Positions 25,601-35,607 of a DNA stretch of 64,000 bases are shown here, one piece after another. The position numbers and the translations under genes were made by a program. The notes below the pieces were generated by a model. The model was not told the origin of the DNA and searched no databases. It saw only the letters and a list, made by a program, of their open reading frames with translations. Where the stretch lies: IMG/VR virus record IMGVR_UViG_3300010885_037407, positions 1 to 64,000 of that record; one strand, given 5' to 3'. How positions within the stretch are numbered: the stretch's first letter is position 1; each line of letters starts with the position of its first letter. This DNA comes from a virus.

Positions 25601-26062
25601 TTATGATTTTTCATTTACAATTACTACTGGTTTATTATGTTTTTGTGCCATTGTCACTGCGTGGTATGCACCATTTGATTTAACATTGCCGTCTATGAAA
25701 GCAATCATCTTATCACAATATTTTGCAATTAATGTATTCCTATGAAAGAATTGTGAAGTATGATATGCTTTGGAATAATATCCGTCTGGCATAGCAGAGT
25801 ATAAATTCTTTACTGTATGTGCTGGATTGAATTCAATATACTTAACTCCTAATTCAATAGAATATTTTTTAGCATATTTGTCAGCTCCTGCTCCACAACC
25901 TCCTGATATTATTTCTAATTTATCTCCAAACGTTTGTTTGAGTTTGTAAATCATATCTCGTATCTTTCTTTTATTTTCATATTCACGTGATCCTATAATT
26001 GCAATTTTCATTTTATCAGGATCTGTTTCTATGGCATTCATAATATGATATTTGTTTAACAT
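25601..26062 (-). CDS. SLOG/YspA-like nucleotide-binding protein
   Basis: KIAIIGSREYENKRK at about residues 19-33 and IISGGCGAGADKYAKKY near 52-68 are the two signature loops of the SLOG (YspA/DprA-like Rossmann) fold, which binds nucleotides or nucleotide-derived signals. A further conserved-looking segment is FFHRNTLIAKYCDKMIAF. The start overlaps the upstream stop (ATGTTAA). Phage SLOG proteins are suspected to sense or remove nucleotide signals, but that is inference. Confidence 0.7.
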   Translation of the reverse strand: MLNKYHIMNAIETDPDKMKIAIIGSREYENKRKIRDMIYKLKQTFGDKLEIISGGCGAGADKYAKKYSIELGVKYIEFNPAHTVKNLYSAMPDGYYSKAYHTSQFFHRNTLIAKYCDKMIAFIDGNVKSNGAYHAVTMAQKHNKPVVIVNEKS

Positions 26063-27009
26063 GTAATTCTGTTTTGTTTAGGGCAACGTTCTTCATCCAT
26101 TGCAAATTCACAATACCTACAATTCTTCAAACCTTTTTCTCCTACTGCAGGAAATATACCATCTACCTTATAAGACCCATCTAAATTAAATCCAGCATCA
26201 ATAAATGTTTCAATGTCTTTCATTAATTTATTTCTAGTAGGCTTACCTGATGCAGGTACAAACTCTTGAACTCTCTTTTGTGGATACATAAAGCCTTCAA
26301 TAAGTTTTCTTTTAACAATGAAATATTTGATATCAATCTTTTCTTCATCATAGCCATATTGTTTTGCAAAATAAGACTTATACAATACCAATTGAGATGC
26401 TTTGGTTTTATCTGCTTTGGCATATTGATTCCATCCTTTGGTAGATGTCTTGATATCAATAATTATTATTCTATCTGTTTCAATATCTCGAAGTACAATA
26501 TCAAGAAACCCATTCATTATAACTTTTGGGTTTTTATCAGACGCTTGAATATATAATGGAGTTTCAATACCTATTAATTCAAATCCTTTATTAGTAAAAT
26601 ATGCACCTCGATTTCTTTTCAGCCAATCTAAGATTGCAACTCCATCTTCATAAAATTCATTTAATTCTATAGGATTTGAAAAGTGAACACCTTCCATATC
26701 TGATACAGCCATCATATAATTTTGTACAATTTGCTCTTGTAAGCATTCTGACAAATTTAATTTATCCGCTTCTTTAATAGACTTTGTAAACATTATATGA
26801 ATATAATATTGTAAAGTCTCGTGAAATGCAGTTCCGAATACTGTATGAATGGAAGGCCCTCCTGTTCTAATTCTATCTATGTAATTGAGTTTCCATTTTC
26901 TAGGGCACGTGCTCCATGAAGCATATTGACTATAAGAAATTGTTTTCTCACCTTCTTTCTTTTCTGGCGTGGTTGCTCTAAACAACTCACCTAACGGACT
27001 CATTCCCAT
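26056..27009 (-). CDS. PD-(D/E)XK nuclease, Cas4/RecB-like
   Basis: Shows the Cas4/RecB nuclease pattern: KTISYSQYASWSTCPRKWKL near residue 23 with the first iron-sulfur Cys, FGTAFHETLQYYI (conserved His), GFLDIVLRD and IIIIDIKTSTKGW near 180 (motifs II and III, D...D-x-K), a QLVLYKSYF helix, and CRYCEFAMDEERCP near the C-terminus completing a four-Cys cluster. It should process DNA ends or act in recombination or packaging. It follows its own promoter-class site. Confidence 0.8.
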   Translation of the reverse strand: MGMSPLGELFRATTPEKKEGEKTISYSQYASWSTCPRKWKLNYIDRIRTGGPSIHTVFGTAFHETLQYYIHIMFTKSIKEADKLNLSECLQEQIVQNYMMAVSDMEGVHFSNPIELNEFYEDGVAILDWLKRNRGAYFTNKGFELIGIETPLYIQASDKNPKVIMNGFLDIVLRDIETDRIIIIDIKTSTKGWNQYAKADKTKASQLVLYKSYFAKQYGYDEEKIDIKYFIVKRKLIEGFMYPQKRVQEFVPASGKPTRNKLMKDIETFIDAGFNLDGSYKVDGIFPAVGEKGLKNCRYCEFAMDEERCPKQNRITC

Positions 27010-27035
27010 AGATATTTTTTATTTATTATATTAGT

Positions 27036-27067
27036 TAAAGATAAGAAATTCTATTGTAGAAACCAAA
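27036..27067 (-). promoter_or_regulatory. Promoter of the phage-specific Bacteroidota-type class
   Basis: Minus strand: TTTG, 20 bases (core ACAATAGAATT, G at position 13), TATCTTTA. It is 26 bases before the nuclease start at 27009. Confidence 0.6.
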
Positions 27068-27706
27068 TTATTGACTAGCAAATACTAATAATCTTTCCGC
27101 TTCAAGTACTTCATATACTTTGTTTCTTAACTCATCTATATCTCCATCATTGGAAATAACATAGTCCCAATCAGTTACATTATTCAATGCGGTCTCTGAA
27201 GCATGTTGAGCTTGTTTTGCATCTGATTTACTTCCTGGTCTATGCACTTTAATAGATATTCCATTTCGAAATTTCACAGCGTCTAATTCATTTGGAAATC
27301 TAGTGTCTGTGATTATCCAATTTGGATAAGTATTTTCATCAAAAGATGTATCAACAAGACTAATCTGTTTTTCTTTTTTGTGGTATCCTTTATATTCTGA
27401 CATCAAAGCATTTACCCAGACATTCTCATGTAATCCATTTCGCATTGCTTCTGTGCCTAATAATTGAAGAAGATCTCGCACTGTCATTGGCTCTCCATCT
27501 TTGTCCCACATTGCTGGAAGATTAGTATATTTGAATTCTTGATCTTCAAATTTTTCTTTAGGAATTCCTGAAATAAGTTCTCCTATTGTTTTAAGTTTTC
27601 CTGCCCACTTTTGTATTTCCCATTTGTGATATGGAGTAATTTCTTGTATGATTTGAGCAATGGTATCTTTACCACTTCCTATTGGACCACTTACACTAAT
27701 TATCAT
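27068..27706 (-). CDS. Deoxynucleoside monophosphate kinase (T4 gp1-like)
   Basis: P-loop GPIGSGKDT at residues 7-15, RDLLQLLGTEAMRNGLHENVW near 79-99 (substrate-binding region typical of phage dNMP kinases), and the IITDTRFPNELDAVKF segment near 133. The enzyme phosphorylates dNMPs and can accept modified ones, which suits a phage that changes guanine. It ends one base after the promoter site for the next unit and starts two bases after the clamp-loader small subunit. Confidence 0.85.
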   Translation of the reverse strand: MIISVSGPIGSGKDTIAQIIQEITPYHKWEIQKWAGKLKTIGELISGIPKEKFEDQEFKYTNLPAMWDKDGEPMTVRDLLQLLGTEAMRNGLHENVWVNALMSEYKGYHKKEKQISLVDTSFDENTYPNWIITDTRFPNELDAVKFRNGISIKVHRPGSKSDAKQAQHASETALNNVTDWDYVISNDGDIDELRNKVYEVLEAERLLVFASQ

Positions 27707-27708
27707 AT

Positions 27709-28185
27709 CTATTTAGGTTTTTCTGATTTCATCAATGCGGTTACTTCTTTATCAGTCTTGCCGTATTTTTTAATAATTGATTTTAATTCTTCAGCATTGG
27801 TATCTAAATAGATATCAATATACTCCTTTGCTTCCTTTTCACTGACTAAGAAGTGCTGTGACAGTAATTCAACCAGGTTTTGATTGTATTTGTCAGACTT
27901 TGTTCCTTTGATATATTTGTTGAATTGCTTTTGTTTTGGTAATATATCAAAATACAGTTTATATGTTTCTGCAGGAGATACTTGTCCTATTGTATATCGT
28001 TGAAGTTCATTGACAATGTCAATGAAATCCATATTCATTGATAGCCATCTATTTACAATAAAAGGAGTAAATGATTTTTTATCAACTTCGTTAAGGTTAC
28101 CCCAAGGCTTCTTTTTATCTGTCAAACCAGACATATGGTCAAAGATAGAGGCTGCCCCAGTTGCAACTGCTTTTGGTTTAGACAT
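27709..28185 (-). CDS. Clamp-loader small subunit (T4 gp62-like)
   Basis: Recognised from the conserved N-terminal region of gp62-type proteins: SIFDHMSGLTDKKKPWGNL followed by FTPFIVNRWLSMNMDFIDI at about 38-56. In T4 this protein joins four gp44 ATPases to load the sliding clamp. Here it is separated from the gp44-like gene by a homing endonuclease and three small genes. Basic C-terminus. 158 aa, a little shorter than T4 gp62. Confidence 0.75.
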   Translation of the reverse strand: MSKPKAVATGAASIFDHMSGLTDKKKPWGNLNEVDKKSFTPFIVNRWLSMNMDFIDIVNELQRYTIGQVSPAETYKLYFDILPKQKQFNKYIKGTKSDKYNQNLVELLSQHFLVSEKEAKEYIDIYLDTNAEELKSIIKKYGKTDKEVTALMKSEKPK

Positions 28186-28759
28186 CTTGTTTATTTATTC
28201 GTTTTAATCTTGAGTCTCTCATTTTTTGTTTTGATTCTTCAGAATGGGATTTTCCGTACATTCCATTATTAGTGGCTTTACTAGAACCTTTTTCTTTTCT
28301 AGACAATGACATTTTTTCTTTTGATTCATTTGAATGTGGTTTGCCTAACCTAGGTTGCTTACCACTATTTTTTCCTTTATTACTTTCACTTATTTTCTGT
28401 CTAGTAACTTCGTCATGAGATTTTCCTAATCTTCCAATATTCTTTTTCTTATACTCTTCTAATTCAGCTTTAGTAAAGCCTAATCTAGTATTGCCGCCAG
28501 TACCACCTTTGGCGATATTATATCCTATCCTAATCGCATCTAATTTATTAATCCAATAAATTTCTCGCTCATTTAATAGTAACTTAGTATCACACTCTTC
28601 AAGAACTTCTTTTATAAAATTCTCCTTACCATATTTTTTGATTGCATGCCCTAATGCTTTACCTGATCCTATATAGTTAGAATTATTATGCGAGTCTTGG
28701 CCTACGTAAAATTTACCGTTAATTAGATTTGTCGTTTTGTACACTATTCCTTTTTTCAT
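28178..28759 (-). CDS. GIY-YIG homing endonuclease with NUMOD3 repeats
   Basis: GIVYKTTNLINGKFYVGQDS at residues 4-23 holds the GIY-YIG motif (here GIVY...FYVG), and Glu62-type residue lies in NEREIYWINK. NUMOD3 DNA-binding repeats follow (LGKSHDEVTRQKISES, LGKPHSNESKEKMSLS, YGKSHSEESKQKMRDS). It overlaps the clamp-loader gene by eight bases. Free-standing (seg-like) endonucleases cut related phages lacking the insertion and spread by recombination. Confidence 0.85.
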   Translation of the reverse strand: MKKGIVYKTTNLINGKFYVGQDSHNNSNYIGSGKALGHAIKKYGKENFIKEVLEECDTKLLLNEREIYWINKLDAIRIGYNIAKGGTGGNTRLGFTKAELEEYKKKNIGRLGKSHDEVTRQKISESNKGKNSGKQPRLGKPHSNESKEKMSLSRKEKGSSKATNNGMYGKSHSEESKQKMRDSRLKRINKQDV

Positions 28760-28880
28760 AGTATTTTTCCATTGAAGTTTTATTTAATCTTTCTTTGTTA
28801 CGTTCATAATACTCTTTTGCCCATTTATTTTGGGCATCACGTTTTTCTTGTTCTGTGATGTATTTTTTTTTACGTCCCAT
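28719..28880 (-). CDS. Small basic protein overlapping the homing endonuclease (53 aa)
   Basis: ATG at 28880; the frame runs MGRKKKYITEQEKRDAQNKW and then KEYYERNKERLNKTSMEKYY, ending inside the first codons of the endonuclease gene (41-base overlap). The GRKKKY plus YYERNKE pattern resembles small DNA-binding modules that accompany homing endonucleases. It may guide or regulate the nuclease. Confidence 0.55.
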   Translation of the reverse strand: MGRKKKYITEQEKRDAQNKWAKEYYERNKERLNKTSMEKYYEKRNSVQNDKSN

Positions 28881-28896
28881 TTAATATAAATATATA

Positions 28897-28923
28897 ACTA
28901 TAAGAAAAAAACTATAAGAAAAA
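28897..28923. repeat. Two tandem copies of a 14-base unit
   Basis: ACTATAAGAAAAA occurs at 28897-28909 and 28911-28923, one base apart. It lies directly before the small basic gene at 28880, together with a TATTTATA element, so it may be part of that gene's promoter. Confidence 0.5.
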
Positions 28924-28927
28924 TAAA

Positions 28928-29158
28928 TTAATTTTCTAAGTCAAACTCGCGATTCACGTTTCCGCATGCCGTACACATATACACTTCTACAGGAAGTATA
29001 CCATCTTGTTTCTGTCCTGTTAATAACTTTGAAACTTTTCTAAATTTCATTGCTTTCATGAACATATCATTTTCACATTCTGTATTATCACACAAAAGTG
29101 GTGTTGTTTTAGATATGTCAATTTGTGGTCCTTGACCAGGTTGTTGTTGATGTTTCAT
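28928..29158 (-). CDS. Zinc-finger-like protein (76 aa)
   Basis: Two Cys pairs, CDNTEC at residues 23-28 and CTAC near 62-65, would bind one zinc; a Gln/Pro-rich N-terminal tail precedes them (KHQQQPGQGPQ). The arrangement fits a zinc-ribbon nucleic-acid-binding protein. It is part of the insertion between the clamp-loader genes. Function unknown. Confidence 0.6.
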   Translation of the reverse strand: MKHQQQPGQGPQIDISKTTPLLCDNTECENDMFMKAMKFRKVSKLLTGQKQDGILPVEVYMCTACGNVNREFDLEN

Positions 29159-29172
29159 AATATTAAATTGTA

Positions 29173-29565
29173 TTATATTCTTTTATTTTGCTGAATAGCC
29201 TTTTTAATTTTTTCATTAGCATCAATTTGTCTTTCAATATCTGCTTTTGCAATATTTGCCATTTCAATTTGAGCTTCTCCCGTAACTCTGCTTAAACAAA
29301 TTCCATCCCATGCATCATTAACAGCTTTTCTTAATTTTACTGTTTCTGAATCTAAAACTTTTTCTTTAATCATTTTAGCTTGCACATACTCTCGCTGTTT
29401 CGGGTCTGCTTGATAAGTCATTAATTCTTTTAACCTATCTGTGCTTTCTAATATGTAATTTACATTAACACCTTCTTCAGAAGTATATATAGGCTCACGT
29501 ACAGGTTCTACTGTTTGTCGTTTTTTACTAAATAAATTAGTAAATAATTTGATTAGTTTTTTCAT
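29173..29565 (-). CDS. Hypothetical helical protein (130 aa)
   Basis: Basic N-terminus (KKLIKLFTNLFSKKRQ) that could be an amphipathic membrane-contact helix, followed by mostly helical sequence including VNDAWDGICLSRVTGEAQIE. No family recognised. It overlaps the upstream gene by four bases (ATGA type) and so belongs to the replication unit. Confidence 0.55.
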   Translation of the reverse strand: MKKLIKLFTNLFSKKRQTVEPVREPIYTSEEGVNVNYILESTDRLKELMTYQADPKQREYVQAKMIKEKVLDSETVKLRKAVNDAWDGICLSRVTGEAQIEMANIAKADIERQIDANEKIKKAIQQNKRI

Positions 29566-29957
29566 GGTTTTATTGTATCATGCCAAGCATCTATTGCTAA
29601 TCTTAATTCACGAACTTCATGGTCGAGCTCAGCTTTATTTTCCTGAAGTTGTTTTATGCCATAAGATAATTCTTTATTTTCTTTTTCCAGCATTGCACAT
29701 CGCATATTTGTAAATTCTGGAAGTTTATCTTTTAACCTTTTCAGAAATTCTTCTGAAGCATCTGTTGGAGTATATCCTTCTCCAATTCGAATTTCTCCTT
29801 CTTTAGTTATTTCAAAAATCATTTTTGATTCAGGCCCTTTGAATGTAATAATACTATTATCAAAGTTAGATATTTTAGGTTCATCTAAATAAACTACAGC
29901 TCCTGAATTTCCATTAAGGAACATAGGTTTATTTATTGGGCCTCCGTGTCGTGACAT
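29562..29957 (-). CDS. Hypothetical protein with C-terminal coiled coil (131 aa)
   Basis: A beta-rich first half (GAVVYLDEPKIS, MIFEITKEGEIRIGEGY) and a coiled coil from about residue 85 (MLEKENKELSYGIKQLQENK). The stop and start overlap those of neighbouring genes closely. No enzyme motif; a structural or accessory role is possible. Confidence 0.55.
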   Translation of the reverse strand: MSRHGGPINKPMFLNGNSGAVVYLDEPKISNFDNSIITFKGPESKMIFEITKEGEIRIGEGYTPTDASEEFLKRLKDKLPEFTNMRCAMLEKENKELSYGIKQLQENKAELDHEVRELRLAIDAWHDTIKP

Positions 29958-29959
29958 AA

Positions 29960-30889
29960 TTAATAAATTTCATTAAGTATTTTTACAAACATAGCACACA
30001 CATTGATTTCTTTATCAACTACAAATGTATCTTGATATTGAGCTTCTGCAACTATAATAATAATAGAAGCTATGTGACCTGTTGCAAATAATTCTAAATT
30101 ATCATAAAGATGTCTATACAAAGGAGTATAATCTTTTACTTGAGAATCTGCTAACAACTGGCGAATTGCTGTGAATAGTTGTTTTTTGTCCGGCTTAGAC
30201 GCTAACAATTCAATAACTTTGTCCATGTAATTAGACGCAATCAAAGATTGTTTATCAACTAACAATTCGCCATTAACTACTTGACGCTGGCAGGAATTTA
30301 GTATTCGACGAATGTCGGGATACCCTGCATTAATGATAGATACCAGATTCTCTGGCTTAAACGTAACCTTTTCTTCTTGAAGAATTTCATTAACGCGAAT
30401 TGCTACATCTTTCTTTGACGGAGGCGTAATTCCAAAAACTTGACAACGAGATTGAATCGGGTCAATTACCTTTTCAACATAGTTACATGTTAAAATGAAC
30501 CTAGTTGTTTTTGAAAACGTTTCCATTAAATTACGAAGTGCTGCTTGCGCGTTTGGAGTCAAGTAGTCGGCTTCATCAAGTATTACTAGTTTCCATTGAC
30601 GAAAGCCTATTGTGCTAGCAAAGCTTTTAATCTTTTCTCTTACTGTATCAACATTGTTTTCATCAGATGCATTAATATACATTAGATCACAATCAATATT
30701 ATTCGCAATCAATTTAGCTAGAGTAGTTTTACCAGTACCTGCTGTTCCGAAAAGCAGCAAGTGTGGCACATCTCCACTTTCTAGATAAATTTTTACTTTA
30801 TCAACAATTTGCTGATTACCTACGTAACCAGCTAATGTAGTGGGCCTCCATTTTTCTACCCAAAGTGTATGTTCTGCATTTCCAAACAT
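29960..30889 (-). CDS. Clamp-loader ATPase subunit (T4 gp44/RFC-like)
   Basis: AAA+ ATPase: Walker A GTAGTGKTT at residues 48-56, Walker B VILDEADYL near 105-113, sensor 1 TRFILTCNYV near 134-143 and the SRC arginine-finger motif (QSRCQ) near 152. The lid and C-terminal collar follow. With gp62-like and the sliding clamp it forms the processivity machinery of the family B polymerase. Its start overlaps the clamp gene's stop by one base. Confidence 0.9.
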   Translation of the reverse strand: MFGNAEHTLWVEKWRPTTLAGYVGNQQIVDKVKIYLESGDVPHLLLFGTAGTGKTTLAKLIANNIDCDLMYINASDENNVDTVREKIKSFASTIGFRQWKLVILDEADYLTPNAQAALRNLMETFSKTTRFILTCNYVEKVIDPIQSRCQVFGITPPSKKDVAIRVNEILQEEKVTFKPENLVSIINAGYPDIRRILNSCQRQVVNGELLVDKQSLIASNYMDKVIELLASKPDKKQLFTAIRQLLADSQVKDYTPLYRHLYDNLELFATGHIASIIIIVAEAQYQDTFVVDKEINVCAMFVKILNEIY

Positions 30890-31605
30890 TACGAGATAGT
30901 TAACTTCACCAAATAATAAGTAGCTGTATAATCTGTATTTGTGAAAGTTACCTTTGCCAAACCTTTAGATGACACTTCTAATAATCCTGTCGCGTCTGCA
31001 TTTGCATTAAGTATTTCCTTAAACAATTTTGCAGAGAAACAAACTACTGAATCCATTTTAGCGGCTTCGACAGTATTTGCTTTGAACACAATTCTATTTG
31101 TATTCACACTTGAATGGTTGATGATAATTTTAGTTTCTTCTCCATTACATTCAACACCAAAATTATCTGATTCTGGTAAGGCATTTGCTGCCTTCTTGAA
31201 GTTATTTGAGAAGTCTTTATTTAACTCAATCTTTACATCCCATTCAGGTAATGATTTAAGATTAGGCACTTGACGAATAACAGATAAATCTGCTAACATA
31301 TAAGTAATGTTAGTTGAAGCGTCTTCAAATTTCATTGAATAAATTTTACTGTCTACTTCCCCAAAGGTAATATCCATATCTTCATCAACGGCGCTTAACA
31401 TTTTTACTAATTGAGAAGTTGCATACACACCTAACTCAGCATCTTTTGCTTCAAAAGTATTAAGCACTACTTCACCAATTACATTTTGGTCAGCACTAAT
31501 AAATTTAGTTGACAATTTATTGTCGGCTACTACTAATTTGGCGCTGTCAGTGTTACCAGCTAAGAAATATCGGTTTACGAAACCTACTAAAAGTGATTTT
31601 TTCAT
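30889..31605 (-). CDS. Sliding clamp (T4 gp45-like)
   Basis: 238 residues of the beta-strand/helix repeat expected for a two-domain trimeric clamp of phage type (usual length about 220-230). No catalytic motif is expected. Recognition rests on length, the pattern of strands such as LEVSSKGLAKVTFTNTDYTA, and immediate coupling to the clamp-loader ATPase. Confidence 0.75.
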   Translation of the reverse strand: MKKSLLVGFVNRYFLAGNTDSAKLVVADNKLSTKFISADQNVIGEVVLNTFEAKDAELGVYATSQLVKMLSAVDEDMDITFGEVDSKIYSMKFEDASTNITYMLADLSVIRQVPNLKSLPEWDVKIELNKDFSNNFKKAANALPESDNFGVECNGEETKIIINHSSVNTNRIVFKANTVEAAKMDSVVCFSAKLFKEILNANADATGLLEVSSKGLAKVTFTNTDYTATYYLVKLTIS

Positions 31606-31621
31606 TGTTATTTATTTATTT

Positions 31622-33229
<1,608 letters not shown>

Positions 33230-34525
33230 TTAACTTACTGAATTGTTTTTAATTAATTTTTGTTCTTTTTTTAATTTTTTTACGTCTACTGCATCAAACT
33301 CTGTAAAATCAAAATATTCTTGAGATACTTCACGTGCAATATTCATAACATTTTCTCCGCCATACTTAACATAAAATTGTCTATATCTTTCATATACTGC
33401 AATTGGATCTGGAGAGTTAAACATTTCTTCCATAGATCTCAATACTTGAATTAAGTCATTTGGAATAATATCTATCATTGCTTCTAATGGACAAGTATCA
33501 ATTAGTTGCTCAACATGATCTCTGGTATAGATGTACATGTATAAGTTATGATACGTTGCTCTAGTTACTGCTTCAGTTGACCAATTTTTAGCAATGTCAT
33601 AAGTAAAATAAGGCACTCCTGGATGATTTACTAATGAAGGCAAATGACCGTGATCAGGATAACCCATATTAGAACCATCTTTTGGAAAATACAACATATT
33701 AAATACTTGATCTTTCCAATTAGGACTCCAAACCATTTGACCAAATATTGGATATTGACCTGGAGAAGAGCTATCTGTTGAAATAGTAATTCTGTTATCA
33801 GTATACTGATTCATCAATTTTTGTAATTGTGATAAAATGAAGAAGTCTGATACTTTAGATATTCCCAATAAATGGACCCAAGTGTTTTGAGGTTTCAAGA
33901 ATTCCTTTTCTTTAATCATCAAAGCCAAGATATACATAAAGTCTACTAGACGTCTAGAAGATCCAATACACCAACCACCAAATTCTAAATCTTTAACTGT
34001 TTTAAACCAATGGGCAAATTCAGCAGGATTAGAACCTTGAACTACATTTAAGAAATTAGTTTTACCAGATTGTTTCTTTTCAAAGTATTTGAAATTATCT
34101 AAACTAATATCTAATGCTTCTTGGAATCTACCTTCATAAGTAACACGAGGTGGAATATCTATATTTGCAGCAACATCTGAATTAGCTTCTAACCAATCAA
34201 ATATTTTATCACGCAATGCCATATCCCATTTCAAAGCTCCTGTTGCAATTTGGAATCCTCCCGAATCTCCGAACACTACAGCTCCTTTGTCTAGACCCCA
34301 TTTTTGTCTAATATCTTCTTTCTTATATAAATGACCAGCAGTCATAAGAAAGTATTTGTACCGCCATTCTTCAGGTACTCTATCATCCCAAAATCTATAA
34401 GGGACACCGGGTGCAACTTCTGCATCTTTTGTTAGTGGCGAACTATAAGCTCCACTACTTAAAGAAGGGAAATATACCATTTTTTTAGGTTGTCCATGAA
34501 CAGACCCATCTTGATTTAGTATCAT
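33230..34525 (-). CDS. dpdA: DpdA-like DNA guanine transglycosylase
   Basis: TGT-superfamily enzyme. DSGGFQ at residues 87-92 holds the substrate-binding Asp of the family; VVQGSNP near 161 matches the GIVQGG loop; ISTDSSSPG near 248-256 holds Asp251 at the position of the catalytic Asp nucleophile. The Cys-rich zinc site of tRNA-guanine transglycosylases is missing, as in DpdA. DpdA swaps guanine in DNA for a 7-deazaguanine. FolE, QueD and QueE in this window provide precursor synthesis, which supports a DNA rather than tRNA role. Which DpdA subfamily applies cannot be told by eye. Confidence 0.75.
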   Translation of the reverse strand: MILNQDGSVHGQPKKMVYFPSLSSGAYSSPLTKDAEVAPGVPYRFWDDRVPEEWRYKYFLMTAGHLYKKEDIRQKWGLDKGAVVFGDSGGFQIATGALKWDMALRDKIFDWLEANSDVAANIDIPPRVTYEGRFQEALDISLDNFKYFEKKQSGKTNFLNVVQGSNPAEFAHWFKTVKDLEFGGWCIGSSRRLVDFMYILALMIKEKEFLKPQNTWVHLLGISKVSDFFILSQLQKLMNQYTDNRITISTDSSSPGQYPIFGQMVWSPNWKDQVFNMLYFPKDGSNMGYPDHGHLPSLVNHPGVPYFTYDIAKNWSTEAVTRATYHNLYMYIYTRDHVEQLIDTCPLEAMIDIIPNDLIQVLRSMEEMFNSPDPIAVYERYRQFYVKYGGENVMNIAREVSQEYFDFTEFDAVDVKKLKKEQKLIKNNSVS

Positions 34526-34543
34526 ATTTTTTATTTATTAGTT

Positions 34544-34575
34544 TAAATATAAGAAATTCTTATGAAGATTCCAAA
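34544..34575 (-). promoter_or_regulatory. Promoter of the dpdA-groEL-clamp unit
   Basis: Minus strand: TTTG, 20 bases (core TTCATAAGAATT, G at position 13), TATATTTA. It lies 18 bases before the transglycosylase start and after the stop of the radical SAM gene. Confidence 0.65.
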
Positions 34576-34576
34576 T

Positions 34577-35596
34577 TTATTTATATTGCTCTGGTATACC
34601 ATACCATGATTTACTTATTCTCATATCAGGACCGCAGTTACATCTTAATTTGCCACAAATAAATGCTTTATTATTTAGTTTAACTCTTAAATCATTATTT
34701 TTTACTATATTACCAAAATTTCCTGACCAATTAGGTCCACAATGAGCTCCTGCAATACTTCCATCCCATTTCACAGATAAATTTGCTTTGCCCGCGTCAC
34801 ATAAATAACCTTTGAAATAATTCGTACCTTCTGACACTAATTTTTGTTGTTGAAATTTTTCTTCAGTGCCGTCTTCATATACGACCATGGTCGATTGTAC
34901 TTTATGTTCTGGATCATATCCATCTAAACCTCTATCAAATCTTTGATAGGTATTATCTCTTAAATAAGCTAACTGTTCTTCTGTGTATAAACCTGAGTAT
35001 TCACCTAAAAATAGTTTATCTCCTTTATTTGAAAAATTGCTTGAGTTTGATTTAGATAATACTCCTTTGTATGTAATTGGTATATTAATACTCTTAAAAT
35101 GTTCTACTGCCTCTAGAGTCCTTTCCCAATGCTCTGGGTCCATTACTACACCAACACCTATCATAGCATTTTTCTTAACTGCAATGTCTATAATTTGTGA
35201 AAATTTATTAAATTTAGAATACTTTGAATGAAAGCTTAATGAGGTATAATTTATATCTTCTAAAATCTCTTCCCATACAGAAAGAGCAGCACTTCCATTA
35301 CTAACCAATGTAATTTTAAAATTATACTCTTTGAAGAATTTAACTAACTTTTCTATACCTTTATACAAAGTAGGCTCTCCTCCTGTTAATGTTATATATT
35401 TACTAGGGTAGTTTTCTATTTCTGGATTATCTAAAAATAATTGCCTAAAGAATTTAAAGTATACTTCTACATCTAATACTGGCGTTGACCCGTCATGTAA
35501 TTGCTTTGGACAATATTCACACTTATAGTTACATAAATTTGTAACGCTTAGCGTAATATTAAATTCATCGCTAGTAATTGATTTAATTTTATTCAT
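34577..35596 (-). CDS. Radical SAM enzyme, SPASM-like C-terminus
   Basis: CNYKCEYC at residues 20-27 is the canonical CX3CX2C cluster motif; LTGGEPTLY near 69-77 is the SAM-binding GGE motif. The C-terminal third has extra Cys residues (YLCDAG, GAHCGP, FICGKLRCNC), suggesting auxiliary iron-sulfur clusters as in SPASM/twitch enzymes that modify peptides or sugars. The substrate is unknown. Its place between a glycosyltransferase and the DNA transglycosylase is compatible with either glycan or base modification. Confidence 0.7.
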   Translation of the reverse strand: MNKIKSITSDEFNITLSVTNLCNYKCEYCPKQLHDGSTPVLDVEVYFKFFRQLFLDNPEIENYPSKYITLTGGEPTLYKGIEKLVKFFKEYNFKITLVSNGSAALSVWEEILEDINYTSLSFHSKYSKFNKFSQIIDIAVKKNAMIGVGVVMDPEHWERTLEAVEHFKSINIPITYKGVLSKSNSSNFSNKGDKLFLGEYSGLYTEEQLAYLRDNTYQRFDRGLDGYDPEHKVQSTMVVYEDGTEEKFQQQKLVSEGTNYFKGYLCDAGKANLSVKWDGSIAGAHCGPNWSGNFGNIVKNNDLRVKLNNKAFICGKLRCNCGPDMRISKSWYGIPEQYK

Positions 35597-35607
35597 ACTT
35601 TAATATA

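Noticed and set aside
30889-31605. Several plus-strand frames of 60-110 codons over replication and virion genes
   Set aside because: They are antisense to well-recognised proteins and lack protein-like patterns or ribosome binding sites.
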